From contig NZ_CP038635.1 in NCBI RefSeq assembly GCF_004768545.1, forward strand, positions 3,637,486 to 3,701,485: 64,000 nucleotides of DNA, in the 5' to 3' direction. Position numbers and translations under genes: made by a program. Of the stretch, positions 26,701 through 34,112 are shown piece after piece; within the stretch, counting starts at the first letter, position 1; each line of letters begins with the position of its first letter. Below the pieces are notes generated by a model. It was given only the letters and a program-made list of their open reading frames with translations. It had not been told where the DNA came from and did not search any database. The stretch is from Cupriavidus oxalaticus (GTDB taxonomy: Bacteria; Pseudomonadota; Gammaproteobacteria; Burkholderiales; Burkholderiaceae).

Positions 26701-26946
26701 ACCTTCGCCGCGGTGATGGGCGCGCTGCCGCTGGCGCTGGGCCTCGGCGCCGGCGCCGAGTTGCGCCAGCCGCTGGGCCTGGCGGTGGTCGGCGGGCTGC
26801 TGTTCTCGCAGGTGATTACGCTGTTCATCACGCCGGTGATCTACCTGGCGCTGGACAGGTTCTCGGGCACGGGGCCGCTGCAGATCGACTCGGAAGGCAA
26901 CAAGCTGCCGGAGAAGGTGCCTGGGGAGACGGTGCGGCAGCACTGA
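23749..26946 (+). CDS. RND efflux pump, MdtB/MdtC-like
   Basis: A 1065-aa hydrophobe/amphiphile-efflux transporter driven by the proton gradient. TM1 begins RRPVMTVLLCLAVVV, the porter domain is large, and TM4 carries GLVVDDAIVMLENIVRHIE with the conserved Asp-Asp pair of the proton relay. The second half repeats the layout, including GIVKKNAIMMIDFA with the conserved Lys. It resembles MdtB/MdtC, where two different pump subunits form a heterotrimer; only one is encoded here. It ends 56 bp before a lipoprotein gene that may be co-transcribed. Confidence 0.95.
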   Translation: MTLSELCIRRPVMTVLLCLAVVVTGIVLYPTIPIAALPSFNSPVIQVTATLPGASPETMAASVATQLEKQFATIPGVSVISSSNTLGNSSITIEFNSDRDIDDAAVDVQAALFRAQRSLPIEMTTPPSYRKVNPADAPVLLLAINSPAMSLADLNAFGDNLISPTLATLPGVAQVQIFGQKRFAVRVRAHPDALAARGLTLDELATALNRANANTPVGTLDSARQTLTIQANRQMTNADAFRNIIVASQPNGALVRLSDVAEVEDSVETIKTGSWLNNERSIVLAVLRQPDANTVAVVDAIQAALPRLIGQMPGSVNVAVVNDRSRSIRESIHDVQFTLALTVALVVMVIFLFLRRAAATLIPTVSLPISLIGTVALMKAFGYSLDNVSLLAITLAVGLVVDDAIVMLENIVRHIEEGVPPLKAALVGSREMGFTILSISISLVAVFIPIFFMPGVIGLLFHEFAAVVSLSILVSAAVSLTLIPMLCARFLSAENVPVDESHHAYGDHALAQPAVPQRQTIGMRSTQWFENLFEFTLHRYARGLDWCLAHRRTVLVAAGLTFVLTAVLFVTIPKGFFPEEDIGQIRVNAEGPQDISFDAMSERLRDAAERMRANPAVKSIVVAIGGGPSPAINTGRMFVELKPRGERNAMPKVIESLRRDVAGVPGLAVYFAPVQNLQLGGRQSKSRYQYTLQSVKAGQLQDYSDKLMAKMRADSLFRDVTSDSQQSGLEAHLSIDRDKANALGVQMQDVRTALYSAFGERQVSTIYTPIDNYYVILQAADLDRVDETAFAKLYVRSKTGQMVPLSAFATTERRVGPIAVNHQGQLPSVTVSFNLAPGAALGDASARIDRYKQEIAMPTSIFTSWGGDAAVFQSSQATQIVLLVAAIAVIYTLLGVLYESYIHPLTILAGLPSAAVGALLTLFVFNIELSLIAVIGVLMLIGIVKKNAIMMIDFALAAQREQGMTPARAIRQACLLRFRPIMMTTFAAVMGALPLALGLGAGAELRQPLGLAVVGGLLFSQVITLFITPVIYLALDRFSGTGPLQIDSEGNKLPEKVPGETVRQH

Positions 26947-27002
26947 GGGCGCTAGCCGGATCCATGCTAACGAACGAAACAAGAAAAAAAGGAAGCCGCG
27001 TG

Positions 27003-27839
27003 ATGTCATTCCGCTTGCGCGTTCCGACCATGCTGGCCGCAGCTGCCGCCTTGCTGACCGCAGGCTGTGCTGCCTCGGGCCCCTCGCCGGCTGCCGTCAG
27101 CGCCGGCTTTGCCGGCAAGCCCTACGTGCTGCTGGGCGAGGTCCATGACAATGCCGCCGGACAGCAGCAGCGGCTGGCCGCGCTGACGCGCGCGGTCGAG
27201 CAGGGCTGGCGTCCGGCCATCGCCATGGAGCAGTTCGACCGCGAACGGCAGCCCGATATCGACCGTGCCCGCAAGGAGCGGCCCAAGGATGCCGACTACC
27301 TGATCGCGCAGGCCGGCGGTGGTGCCTGGCAGTGGCCGCTGTACCGGCCGGTGGTGGCGCTGGCGCTGCAGTACGACCTGCCGCTGGTCGCGGCTAACCT
27401 GTCGCGCGCGGATGCGGGGAAGATCGTGCGCGGTGGGCTGGACGGGCTGTTCCCGGCGCACGAGCGGGAGAAGCTTGGCCTGACGGGAGAGTTGCCGCCT
27501 GACCTGGTGGCGGCGCAGACCGCTGTGCTTGACCGCGGGCACTGCGGCAATTTCCCCAAGGCAATGCTGCCCGGCATGCTGGCGGCACAGGCGGCGCGCG
27601 ACGCGGTGATGGCGCGGGCGCTGCGGCCTTACGCGCAGCGCGGCGCGGTGCTGATTGCGGGCAACGGGCATGTGCGGCGCGACGTGGGGGTGCCGCGCTG
27701 GCTTACTGGCGAGGCCGGCAAGGTTGTCAGCGTGGGCTACGTGGAGAGCGCGGCGGCGGACGGCGAGTTCGACATGGCGGTGGTGGTGCCGGCGGTGGCG
27801 CGCAAGGATCCTTGCTTGCAGGCGGTGCCTGCAGGGTGA
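27003..27839 (+). CDS. ChaN-like haem-binding lipoprotein
   Basis: A 278-aa predicted lipoprotein with lipobox LTAGC (Cys22). The ChaN family core (PF04187-type) is present: VLLGEVHDNAAGQQQRL near the N-terminus, AIAMEQFDRERQPDID, and a C-terminal block with RGAVLIAGNGHVRRDVGVPRWL. Family members, such as Campylobacter ChaN, bind haem between two subunits and are linked to iron uptake. AGGAAG precedes the ATG at 27003. It lies downstream of the RND pair but shares no obvious function, so it may be an independent cistron that uses their transcript. Confidence 0.88.
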   Translation: MSFRLRVPTMLAAAAALLTAGCAASGPSPAAVSAGFAGKPYVLLGEVHDNAAGQQQRLAALTRAVEQGWRPAIAMEQFDRERQPDIDRARKERPKDADYLIAQAGGGAWQWPLYRPVVALALQYDLPLVAANLSRADAGKIVRGGLDGLFPAHEREKLGLTGELPPDLVAAQTAVLDRGHCGNFPKAMLPGMLAAQAARDAVMARALRPYAQRGAVLIAGNGHVRRDVGVPRWLTGEAGKVVSVGYVESAAADGEFDMAVVVPAVARKDPCLQAVPAG

Positions 27840-28216
27840 GCGCTATTGAGCTATTGCAGGCCCGCAGTCCCCGGATGCGCGGGCCCTCTCCCGCCCGTCC
27901 ACATGCCAATCCCCCGCCATCCACGTAAACCCCAACCCCTTCCCACCACTTTTGACAGCCTTTTGACAGTTTCCCCCGCCTAGAATCCGCCCCATGACCG
28001 CTAACCCCGGTCTGATGTTCACCAATAATCCAAGAACAGTCCCGGCCACGCCCCGCTGCGCCCGGACAGGAGACAAGCCCGGCAGCGCCCCGTGCGCCGC
28101 CGGCAAGCCGTGTCCCAGTCCCCAGCAACGCTCAGGCTGCCCGCCGGAACCCCCGGGTCGGATCGCGGCCAGCCAGTGACTGGCAAGCGATCACCGGTAC
28201 AACCAAGGAGACCGCT
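27840..28216. other. Intergenic region upstream of tctC
   Basis: 377 bases without a gene. A GC hairpin (GGCCCGC 27859-27865 / GCGGGCC 27879-27885) with no T-run follows the ChaN-like gene and may act as a weak terminator. The direct repeat at 27951-27969 is the only other notable element. Confidence 0.5.
27951..27986 (+). promoter_or_regulatory. Direct repeat TTTGACAG, 11-bp period, with -10-like box
   Basis: TTTGACAG occurs at 27951-27958 and 27962-27969, an exact 11-bp period. TAGAAT at 27981-27986 resembles a -10 element, 12 bp after the second TTGACA, too close for a plain sigma70 promoter. On the reverse strand the pair reads CTGTCAAAAGGCTGTCAAAA, close to a Pho-box layout. OmpR/PhoB-family regulators, which include TctD, bind such 11-bp direct repeats. 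Confidence 0.5.
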
Positions 28217-29185
28217 ATGCGCCGTTCGATTTCCCGTTTTGCCCATGCCGCGCTGGCATCGGCCGCCGTTGCCGCCACCGTCGTTGCCGCGCCCGCCTAC
28301 GCGCTGGACAGCGTCAAGGTCATGATCGGCGCCAACCCCGGCGGCGGCTATGACCAGACCGGCCGCTCGCTGGGCGCCGCGATGATCGCAGCCGGCCAGG
28401 CCAAGACCGCTTCGTACGACAACAAGGGCGGCGCCGGCGGCACCATCGCGCTGACGCAGTTCGTCAACACCGACAAGGGCAACCCCAACGCGCTGATGGT
28501 GGTGGGTGCCGTGATGGTCGGCGCGATCGAGACCAACAAGCCGCCGGTCACGCTGAAGAACGCCACGCCGATCGCGCGCCTGTTCGCCGACACCATGGTC
28601 ATCACCGTGCCGGCCAGCTCGCCGATCAAGTCGATCAAGGACCTGACCACGCAGCTCAAGGCCAACCCGGGCAGCGTCAGCTGGGGCGGCGGCTCCAAGG
28701 GTTCGATCGACCATATCCTGGCCGGCCTGGTCGCCAAGGAGAGCGGTGTCGATCCCAAGAAGATCAACTACGTGCCGTTCCAGGGCGGCGGCGAAGCCTC
28801 GGCCTCTATCATGGGCGGCCACGTGACGGTGGGCATCGCCGGCGTGTCGGAATTCCTGCCCTTCATCAAGAGCGGCAAGATGCGCGCGCTGGCCGTGACC
28901 TCCAAGGACCGCACCGCCGACATCCCGACGCTGAAGGAGCAGGGCGTCAACGTCGAGATCTACAACTGGCGCGGCGTGTATGGCGCGCCCGGCACCACGC
29001 CCGAGCAGCGCAAGGCCATGATCGATGCGGTGGTCAAGGCCACCGAGAGCAAGGCCTGGAAGGACACGCTGCAGAAGAACGACTGGACCCCGTTCCTGCT
29101 GACCGGCGATGAGTTCGGCAAGTTTGTCGACAGCGAATCGACCCGCCTGGGCGGCACGCTGCGCGAGCTGGGCGTCGCCAAGTAA
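28217..29185 (+). CDS. tctC: Tricarboxylate-type periplasmic binding protein TctC
   Basis: A 322-aa Bug/TctC-family solute-binding protein (PF03401). Signal peptide residues 1-29 end APAYA. The mature start is LDSVKVMIGANPGGGYDQTGR, the ligand loop typical of the family. KGGAGGTIALTQF, VSWGGGSKGSIDHILAGLVAKE and VPFQGGGEASASIMGGHV are the conserved pocket blocks. AAGGAG precedes the ATG. It delivers substrate to the TctA/TctB membrane pair just downstream. Ligand is probably a di- or tricarboxylate; the exact one cannot be read from sequence. Confidence 0.93.
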   Translation: MRRSISRFAHAALASAAVAATVVAAPAYALDSVKVMIGANPGGGYDQTGRSLGAAMIAAGQAKTASYDNKGGAGGTIALTQFVNTDKGNPNALMVVGAVMVGAIETNKPPVTLKNATPIARLFADTMVITVPASSPIKSIKDLTTQLKANPGSVSWGGGSKGSIDHILAGLVAKESGVDPKKINYVPFQGGGEASASIMGGHVTVGIAGVSEFLPFIKSGKMRALAVTSKDRTADIPTLKEQGVNVEIYNWRGVYGAPGTTPEQRKAMIDAVVKATESKAWKDTLQKNDWTPFLLTGDEFGKFVDSESTRLGGTLRELGVAK

Positions 29186-29456
29186 AGCCCGCTGCCGCGC
29201 CAAGCCGGCGCGGCCTGTGAACCCCCCCCCGTTACCGCATCAGAAAACCGCATCAAACCGCTTTACCTGTCGTGCCTGCCAACACCGCCGGCGATCCCGG
29301 CGGCAGGAAAACGGCATGGGGCCCGGTGTCCACCTGCGATACCGAAGACAACAACCATATGTCGCCGGGCCTCATTGCCGCGCGGGCCGCAAGCTTAGCT
29401 AAGCCAGCGTCGCGGACGCCAGCCCCCTTGCTGGCGACAAAGGCCAAGGAGTCTCC

Positions 29457-29930
29457 ATGAAACCCTCGCACGTTGCCATCGGCGTTGCCGTCCTGGCGCT
29501 TTCGCTGTTCTTCTTTCTCGGCCTGTCGGGCATTACCGGCGAAGAGGGCTATGCCGGCCTGTCGCCGCGCTTCGTGCCCACGCTGGTGGCCGTCGGGCTG
29601 GCGGTGTGCGGCGCGCTGCTGACGTGGCAGGGCGTGCGCGGCGGCTTCCACAACATGCCGGAGGAAGATGCCGAACTGCCCAGCGCGCCGCACAACTTCA
29701 AGGGCTTCCTGTGGGTGGCCGCCGGCCTGGTGCTGAACATGGCGCTGATCGGCACGCTCGGCTTCGTGTTTTCTTCCACGCTGCTGATGATGTGCGTGGC
29801 GCGCGGCTACGGCAGCCGCCGCATCGTGCGCGACCTGATCGTGGGCCTGTGCATCACGGTGCCGATGTGGGCGCTGTTTGAATTCCTGCTCGGCATCAAC
29901 CTGCCGCTGCTCCCCATCGCCGGCTTCTGA
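29457..29930 (+). CDS. tctB: Tripartite tricarboxylate transporter small membrane subunit TctB
   Basis: A 157-aa inner-membrane protein with four hydrophobic segments (about residues 6-24, 39-57, 80-105 and 125-150), the standard shape of TctB (PF07331). It pairs with TctA in the sodium- or proton-coupled TTT transporter. AAGGAG lies upstream of the ATG. The 271-bp gap from tctC contains a run of nine C and no clear gene; tctA follows after 28 bp. Confidence 0.9.
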   Translation: MKPSHVAIGVAVLALSLFFFLGLSGITGEEGYAGLSPRFVPTLVAVGLAVCGALLTWQGVRGGFHNMPEEDAELPSAPHNFKGFLWVAAGLVLNMALIGTLGFVFSSTLLMMCVARGYGSRRIVRDLIVGLCITVPMWALFEFLLGINLPLLPIAGF

Positions 29931-29958
29931 GCCCGCCCGTCCAGCAAGGAGTCTTCGA

Positions 29959-31473
29959 ATGGAAACGCTGAACATGCTGATGCACGGCTTTGCCGTCGCG
30001 ATCACGCCGATCAACCTGATGTGGGCGCTGGTGGGCTGCTTCCTGGGCACCGCCATCGGCGTGCTGCCGGGCATCGGCCCCGCGCTGACGGTGGCGATGC
30101 TGCTGCCGCTGACCGCCAAGGTCGAACCCACCGCCGCGCTGATCATGTTCGCCGGCATCTACTACGGCGCGATGTACGGCGGCTCGACCACGTCGATCCT
30201 GATGAACACGCCGGGCGAATCGTCCACCATGGTCACGGCCATGGAAGGCAACCTGATGGCCAAGAACGGCCGCGCCGGCCCGGCGCTGGCGACCGCGGCG
30301 ATCGGCTCGTTCGTGGCCGGCACCATCGCCACCGTGATGCTGTCGCTGTTCGCGCCGGTGGCGGCCGACGTGGCGCTGCAGTTCGGCCCGGGCGAGTACT
30401 TCATGATCATGCTGCTGGCCTTCACCACGGTTTCCGCGGTGCTGGGCTCGTCGCTGCTGCGCGGCATGACGGCGCTGTTCCTGGGCCTGGGCATCGGGCT
30501 GATCGGCATGGATTCGCTGTCGGGCCAGACCCGCTACTCGATGAACGTGCAGGAGCTGTATGACGGCATCGACATCGTGGTGGTGGCCGTCGGCCTGTTC
30601 GCCGTGGGCGAGGCCCTGTTCAATGCGTTCTTCCCGCAGCCGGACGGCACCTTCAACAAACTCAGCTCGGTCCACATGAACAAGTCGGACTGGAAGCGTT
30701 CGCTGCCGGCGTGGATCCGCGGCACGTTTATCGGCTTCCCGTTCGGCCTGATCCCCGCGGGCGGCGCCGAGATCCCGACCTTCCTGTCGTATGCGACCGA
30801 GAAGAAGCTGTCGGACCACAAGGAAGAGTTCGGCAAGGTCGGTGCGATCGAAGGCGTGGCCGGCCCGGAAGCGGCCAACAACTCGGCCGTGACCGCGACG
30901 CTGGCCCCGCTGCTGACGCTGGGCATCCCCACCTCGAACACCACCGCGATCCTGCTGGCCGCATTCCAGAACTACAACCTGCAGCCGGGCCCGATGCTGT
31001 TCCAGACCTCGGGCGACCTGGTGTGGGGCCTGCTGGCGTCGCTGTATATCGGCAACGTCATGCTGCTGGTGCTGAACCTGCCGGCGATCGGCCTGTGGGT
31101 GCGCATGCTGCGCGTGCCGACGCCGCTGCTGTACGGCGGCATCCTGATCTTCGCGGGCCTGGGTGCGTACGGCATCCGCCAGTCGTGGTTCGACCTGCTG
31201 TTGCTGTTCGTGGTCGGCCTGCTCGGCATGGTGATGCGCCGCTTCGACTTCCCGACCGCGCCGGTGATCGTTGGCATGATCCTGGGACCGATGGCGGAGA
31301 AGCAGCTGCGCAATGCGCTGTCGATCGGCCAGGGCGACTGGAGCCTGTTCGTGCGCCAGCCGATCTCGGCCACCATCCTGGCGCTGACCGTGGCGGTGGT
31401 GGTGATCCCGCGCCTGCTGCGCTGGCATGCCGCGCGCGGCTCGGCGCATGCGCAGGCTGACAACGCGGCATGA
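29959..31473 (+). CDS. tctA: Tripartite tricarboxylate transporter large membrane subunit TctA
   Basis: A 504-aa membrane protein with about 12 segments, the transport channel of the TTT system. Family signatures are present in both halves: [19 protein letters not shown] and [20 protein letters not shown] in the first, [24 protein letters not shown] and [17 protein letters not shown] in the second. AAGGAG precedes ATG 29959. With tctC and tctB it makes a complete three-part carboxylate importer. A GC hairpin at 31500 follows. Confidence 0.95.
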   Translation: METLNMLMHGFAVAITPINLMWALVGCFLGTAIGVLPGIGPALTVAMLLPLTAKVEPTAALIMFAGIYYGAMYGGSTTSILMNTPGESSTMVTAMEGNLMAKNGRAGPALATAAIGSFVAGTIATVMLSLFAPVAADVALQFGPGEYFMIMLLAFTTVSAVLGSSLLRGMTALFLGLGIGLIGMDSLSGQTRYSMNVQELYDGIDIVVVAVGLFAVGEALFNAFFPQPDGTFNKLSSVHMNKSDWKRSLPAWIRGTFIGFPFGLIPAGGAEIPTFLSYATEKKLSDHKEEFGKVGAIEGVAGPEAANNSAVTATLAPLLTLGIPTSNTTAILLAAFQNYNLQPGPMLFQTSGDLVWGLLASLYIGNVMLLVLNLPAIGLWVRMLRVPTPLLYGGILIFAGLGAYGIRQSWFDLLLLFVVGLLGMVMRRFDFPTAPVIVGMILGPMAEKQLRNALSIGQGDWSLFVRQPISATILALTVAVVVIPRLLRWHAARGSAHAQADNAA

Positions 31474-31499
31474 TGCGCGTTAGCATGCGGTAGTTTCCG

Positions 31500-31530
31500 G
31501 GGCCCGGCGCCATGGCGTGCGGGCCCTTTG
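31500..31530 (+). terminator. Likely terminator after tctA
   Basis: GGGCCCG (31500-31506) pairs with CGGGCCC (31520-31526), followed only by TTTG. A moderately convincing intrinsic terminator separating tctCBA from the AbrB-family gene. Confidence 0.45.
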
Positions 31531-31587
31531 CATTTCCATCCCCTTAAAACAACAAGCGCCGGCGCCTGCGCGCCAGGCTGCTGACCG

Positions 31588-32646
31588 ATGAGTCTCGCCG
31601 CCAACCGCTGGCTGTCCGCGGTGCCCACGCTGGCACTCGGGCTGGCCGCCGCCCTGCTCTGCACCGTCCTGCATACCCCGCTGCCGTGGATGATCGGCCC
31701 GCTGCTGGCCGTCGCCTCGGCACGCATGTGGGGCGCCGACCTGCGCGCGCCGTCGCAGGCGCGCAATGCCGGGCAGTGGGTGATCGGCGCCTCGCTCGGG
31801 CTGTATTTCACGCCCGACGTGGTGGCGCGGCTGGTGGAGTTCCTGCCGTACATCGTCGCCGGTTCGCTGTTCGCGCTGGCGATGGGCGCGGGCGGCGCGC
31901 TGATGCTGCGCCGGACCACCGGGGTCGCCTTCAAGACCGCCTACTTTTCCACAGCCATCGGCGGCGCTTCCGAGATGGCCAACCTGGCCGAGCGCAACGG
32001 CGCGCGCATCGACCAGGTCGCGGCGGCGCATTCGCTGCGGGTGCTGATGGTGGTGGTGACGGTGCCGGCGATCTTCCAGTACGGCGGCATCCATGGGCTT
32101 GACACGTACATCCCCGGGCCGCGCGTGGTCAGCGCGCCGGGCTTGCTGGCGCTGGTGGCAATCACGCTGGGCGTGGCGCTGCTGGTCAGGCGCCTGAACA
32201 TGCCCAACCCGTTCGTGATCGGCACGCTGCTGGCGGCCGCGGTGCTGACGGCATCGGGCATCGAGCTGTCGGCGATCCCGGCCTGGATGAGCCGCGCCGG
32301 CCAGCTGCTGATCGGGGTGTCGCTGGGCGTGCGCTTTTCGCGCGAGTTCCTGCACACCGCGCCGCGCTTCCTGTCGGGCGTGGCGCTGTACACGGTGCTG
32401 GCGCTGGTGGTGTCGGCGCTGTTCGGCTGGGCGCTGGCTGCGCTGTCGGGCGCGCACCCGGCCACCATGATCCTGGCCTCCACGCCCGGCGGCATTGCCG
32501 AGATGTGCATCACCGCCAAGGTGCTGGAGCTGGGCGTGCCGCTGGTGACGGCCTTCCATGTGATCCGGATGGCCTTCGTGGTGCTTGCCACCGGCCCCCT
32601 GTATCATTGCCTGAAGCATCGCGTCGCGCCGGGGGAGACAGCGTAA
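31588..32646 (+). CDS. AbrB-family membrane protein
   Basis: A 352-aa polytopic membrane protein with two homologous halves, each holding the AbrB duplication domain (PF05145). PLPWMIGPLLAVASARMWG and FSTAIGGASEMANLAERNGAR in the first half are mirrored by NPFVIGTLLAAAVLTASG and LASTPGGIAEMCITAKVLE in the second. The family is sometimes called ammonia-monooxygenase-like but its function is unknown; E. coli AbrB is a putative regulator/transporter. It follows tctA by 114 bp and is frequently found with TTT transporters, so a role in the same substrate's transport is inferred. Confidence 0.88.
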   Translation: MSLAANRWLSAVPTLALGLAAALLCTVLHTPLPWMIGPLLAVASARMWGADLRAPSQARNAGQWVIGASLGLYFTPDVVARLVEFLPYIVAGSLFALAMGAGGALMLRRTTGVAFKTAYFSTAIGGASEMANLAERNGARIDQVAAAHSLRVLMVVVTVPAIFQYGGIHGLDTYIPGPRVVSAPGLLALVAITLGVALLVRRLNMPNPFVIGTLLAAAVLTASGIELSAIPAWMSRAGQLLIGVSLGVRFSREFLHTAPRFLSGVALYTVLALVVSALFGWALAALSGAHPATMILASTPGGIAEMCITAKVLELGVPLVTAFHVIRMAFVVLATGPLYHCLKHRVAPGETA

Positions 32647-32706
32647 GGTCGGCCACGGTCGGCCACGGGTGCGGCCAGGAACATGGATACAAGAACGAGG
32701 ACCGCC

Positions 32707-33129
32707 ATGTCTGAAGCATCACCGCAACTTGCCCTTGCCGACATCGACGCCACGCTGGAGCGCGTGCTGGCGCCGTGGGTGCGCCAGCTCGGCCTGCGGG
32801 CCGAAGCCGTCGATGCAAAAGGCGTAACGCTGCGCCTGCCTTTCAACGAATCATTTCGCCACGCGGGTGGCGTGGTCTGCGGCCAGGTGCTGATGTCGGC
32901 GGCCGATACCGCCATGATCGTTGCCGTCGCGAGTGCGCTCGGCGGCTTCCGCCCGATGACCACGGTCTCGCTCACCACCAACTTCATGCGTCCCGTGATC
33001 GACGGCGACGTGCTGGTGCGCGCCAACGTGCTGCGCCTGGGCAAGACCGTGGTGTTCGGCGAGATCGAGCTGACCGGCACCGACGGCAAGCTCGCGGTGC
33101 AGGCCACCACCACCTACGCGCTGCTCTGA
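32707..33129 (+). CDS. PaaI-type hotdog thioesterase
   Basis: A 140-aa hotdog-fold acyl-CoA thioesterase. Signature blocks are RHAGGVVCGQVLMSAADTAMIVAVAS (central helix) and TTVSLTTNFMRPVIDGDVLVRANVLRLGKTVVFGEIEL. The product usually forms tetramers and hydrolyses medium-chain or aromatic acyl-CoAs. MSEASPQ at 32707 has GAGGA upstream; an ATG eight codons earlier is the alternative. Its stop overlaps the next gene's start (TGATG), so it is translationally coupled to the patatin-like hydrolase. Confidence 0.88.
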   Translation: MSEASPQLALADIDATLERVLAPWVRQLGLRAEAVDAKGVTLRLPFNESFRHAGGVVCGQVLMSAADTAMIVAVASALGGFRPMTTVSLTTNFMRPVIDGDVLVRANVLRLGKTVVFGEIELTGTDGKLAVQATTTYALL

Positions 33130-34046
33130 TGCCAGCCAGCGCGGGCACCAGTCCCGCCCATCCCGCCAATCCCTTCGACCAGGTCGTCTTTGCCGGCGGC
33201 GGCAACCGCTGCTGGTGGCAGGCGGGCTGGTGGGACATGGTCGCGCCCGAACTGCAGCTGCGTCCGCGGGTGATCGCGGCCATCTCGGCCGGCGCGGCCA
33301 CCGCGTGCATGGTCTATGCGCATGACTCGCACCAGACCATGGATTACTACCGCGAGGTGCTGTCCAACAACCGCCGCAATGCCTACTGGGGCAACCTGCT
33401 GCGCAACGAGCGCGTGTTTCCCCACTACGGTATCTACCGCACCGCGCTGCTGACGATCTTTGCCGACGGCCGCCTGGCGCAGCTTCTACAGGCGCCCGAG
33501 ATCCGCATCGGCGTGGCGCATATCCCGCGCTGGAGCGGTCCGCGGCTGGCGGTGGCCGCAGGCCTGCTGGCCTACAACATCGACAAGCATGTGCTCAAGA
33601 CGCTGCACCCGCGGCTGGGGCGCAAGCTTGGCTTCCGGCCCGAGTTCGTGCGCGCGCAGGACTGCGCCTCGCCTGAGCAGCTGGCCGACCTGCTGCTGCA
33701 GTCGGCGTCGACGCCGCCGTTCACGCCGGTGCTGCGCCGCGACGGCCGGCCGGTGCTCGACGGCGGCCTTGTGGATAACGTACCGGTCGATGCGCTCGAC
33801 ACCGCGCCGGGCAATGTGCTGGTGCTGGTGACGCGGCTCTATCCGCGCCCGCGCCGTTTCGTCATCGAGCAAGGCGGCCAGCGCCGCCTGTACCTGCAGC
33901 CCTCGGAGCGCGTGCCGATCTCGAGCTGGGACTACACCCGGCCCGATGCCATGACGCACGCCTACGAACTCGGCCGCCGCGACGGGGAAACTTTCCTGCG
34001 CGAGTGGCCGTCGATCCTGAATACCGAACTGCGGCCGGCCGCCTAG
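33129..34046 (+). CDS. Patatin-like phospholipase
   Basis: A 305-aa cytoplasmic protein of the patatin family with a Ser-Asp dyad. The glycine-rich oxyanion loop is AGGGNRCWWQAGWW (GGG at 23-25), nucleophile Ser53 sits in AISAG, and Asp211 in LDGGLVDN completes the dyad. The Trp-rich oxyanion loop and Ala in place of the first Gly of GxSxG are unusual. It starts inside the stop codon of the thioesterase gene, so the two may act on the same lipid: one releases acyl chains, the other cleaves CoA esters (inference). Confidence 0.85.
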   Translation: MPASAGTSPAHPANPFDQVVFAGGGNRCWWQAGWWDMVAPELQLRPRVIAAISAGAATACMVYAHDSHQTMDYYREVLSNNRRNAYWGNLLRNERVFPHYGIYRTALLTIFADGRLAQLLQAPEIRIGVAHIPRWSGPRLAVAAGLLAYNIDKHVLKTLHPRLGRKLGFRPEFVRAQDCASPEQLADLLLQSASTPPFTPVLRRDGRPVLDGGLVDNVPVDALDTAPGNVLVLVTRLYPRPRRFVIEQGGQRRLYLQPSERVPISSWDYTRPDAMTHAYELGRRDGETFLREWPSILNTELRPAA

Positions 34047-34112
34047 CTTCGTGTTGTGGCACCGGCCCGATCGATTGTCGATGCGGCCCGCGTGCCGCGA
34101 CAGGAGGCATGG

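Noticed and set aside
27859..27885. GC hairpin after the ChaN-like gene as a terminator
   Set aside because: No T-run follows, so it is mentioned only as a weak possibility.
29222..29230. Run of nine C between tctC and tctB
   Set aside because: Could be phase-variable, but it lies in non-coding spacer far from the tctB start, with no promoter placed around it.
29272..29460. 62-codon frame overlapping the tctB start (ATGA)
   Set aside because: Composition is not gene-like, no ribosome binding site, includes low-complexity Ala/Pro; treated as chance despite the suggestive overlap.
33768..33777. TGTGGATAA inside the patatin gene, and a similar one at about 49835 in the AraC gene
   Set aside because: Isolated, within coding sequence and explained by the codons for VDN; not treated as DnaA sites.
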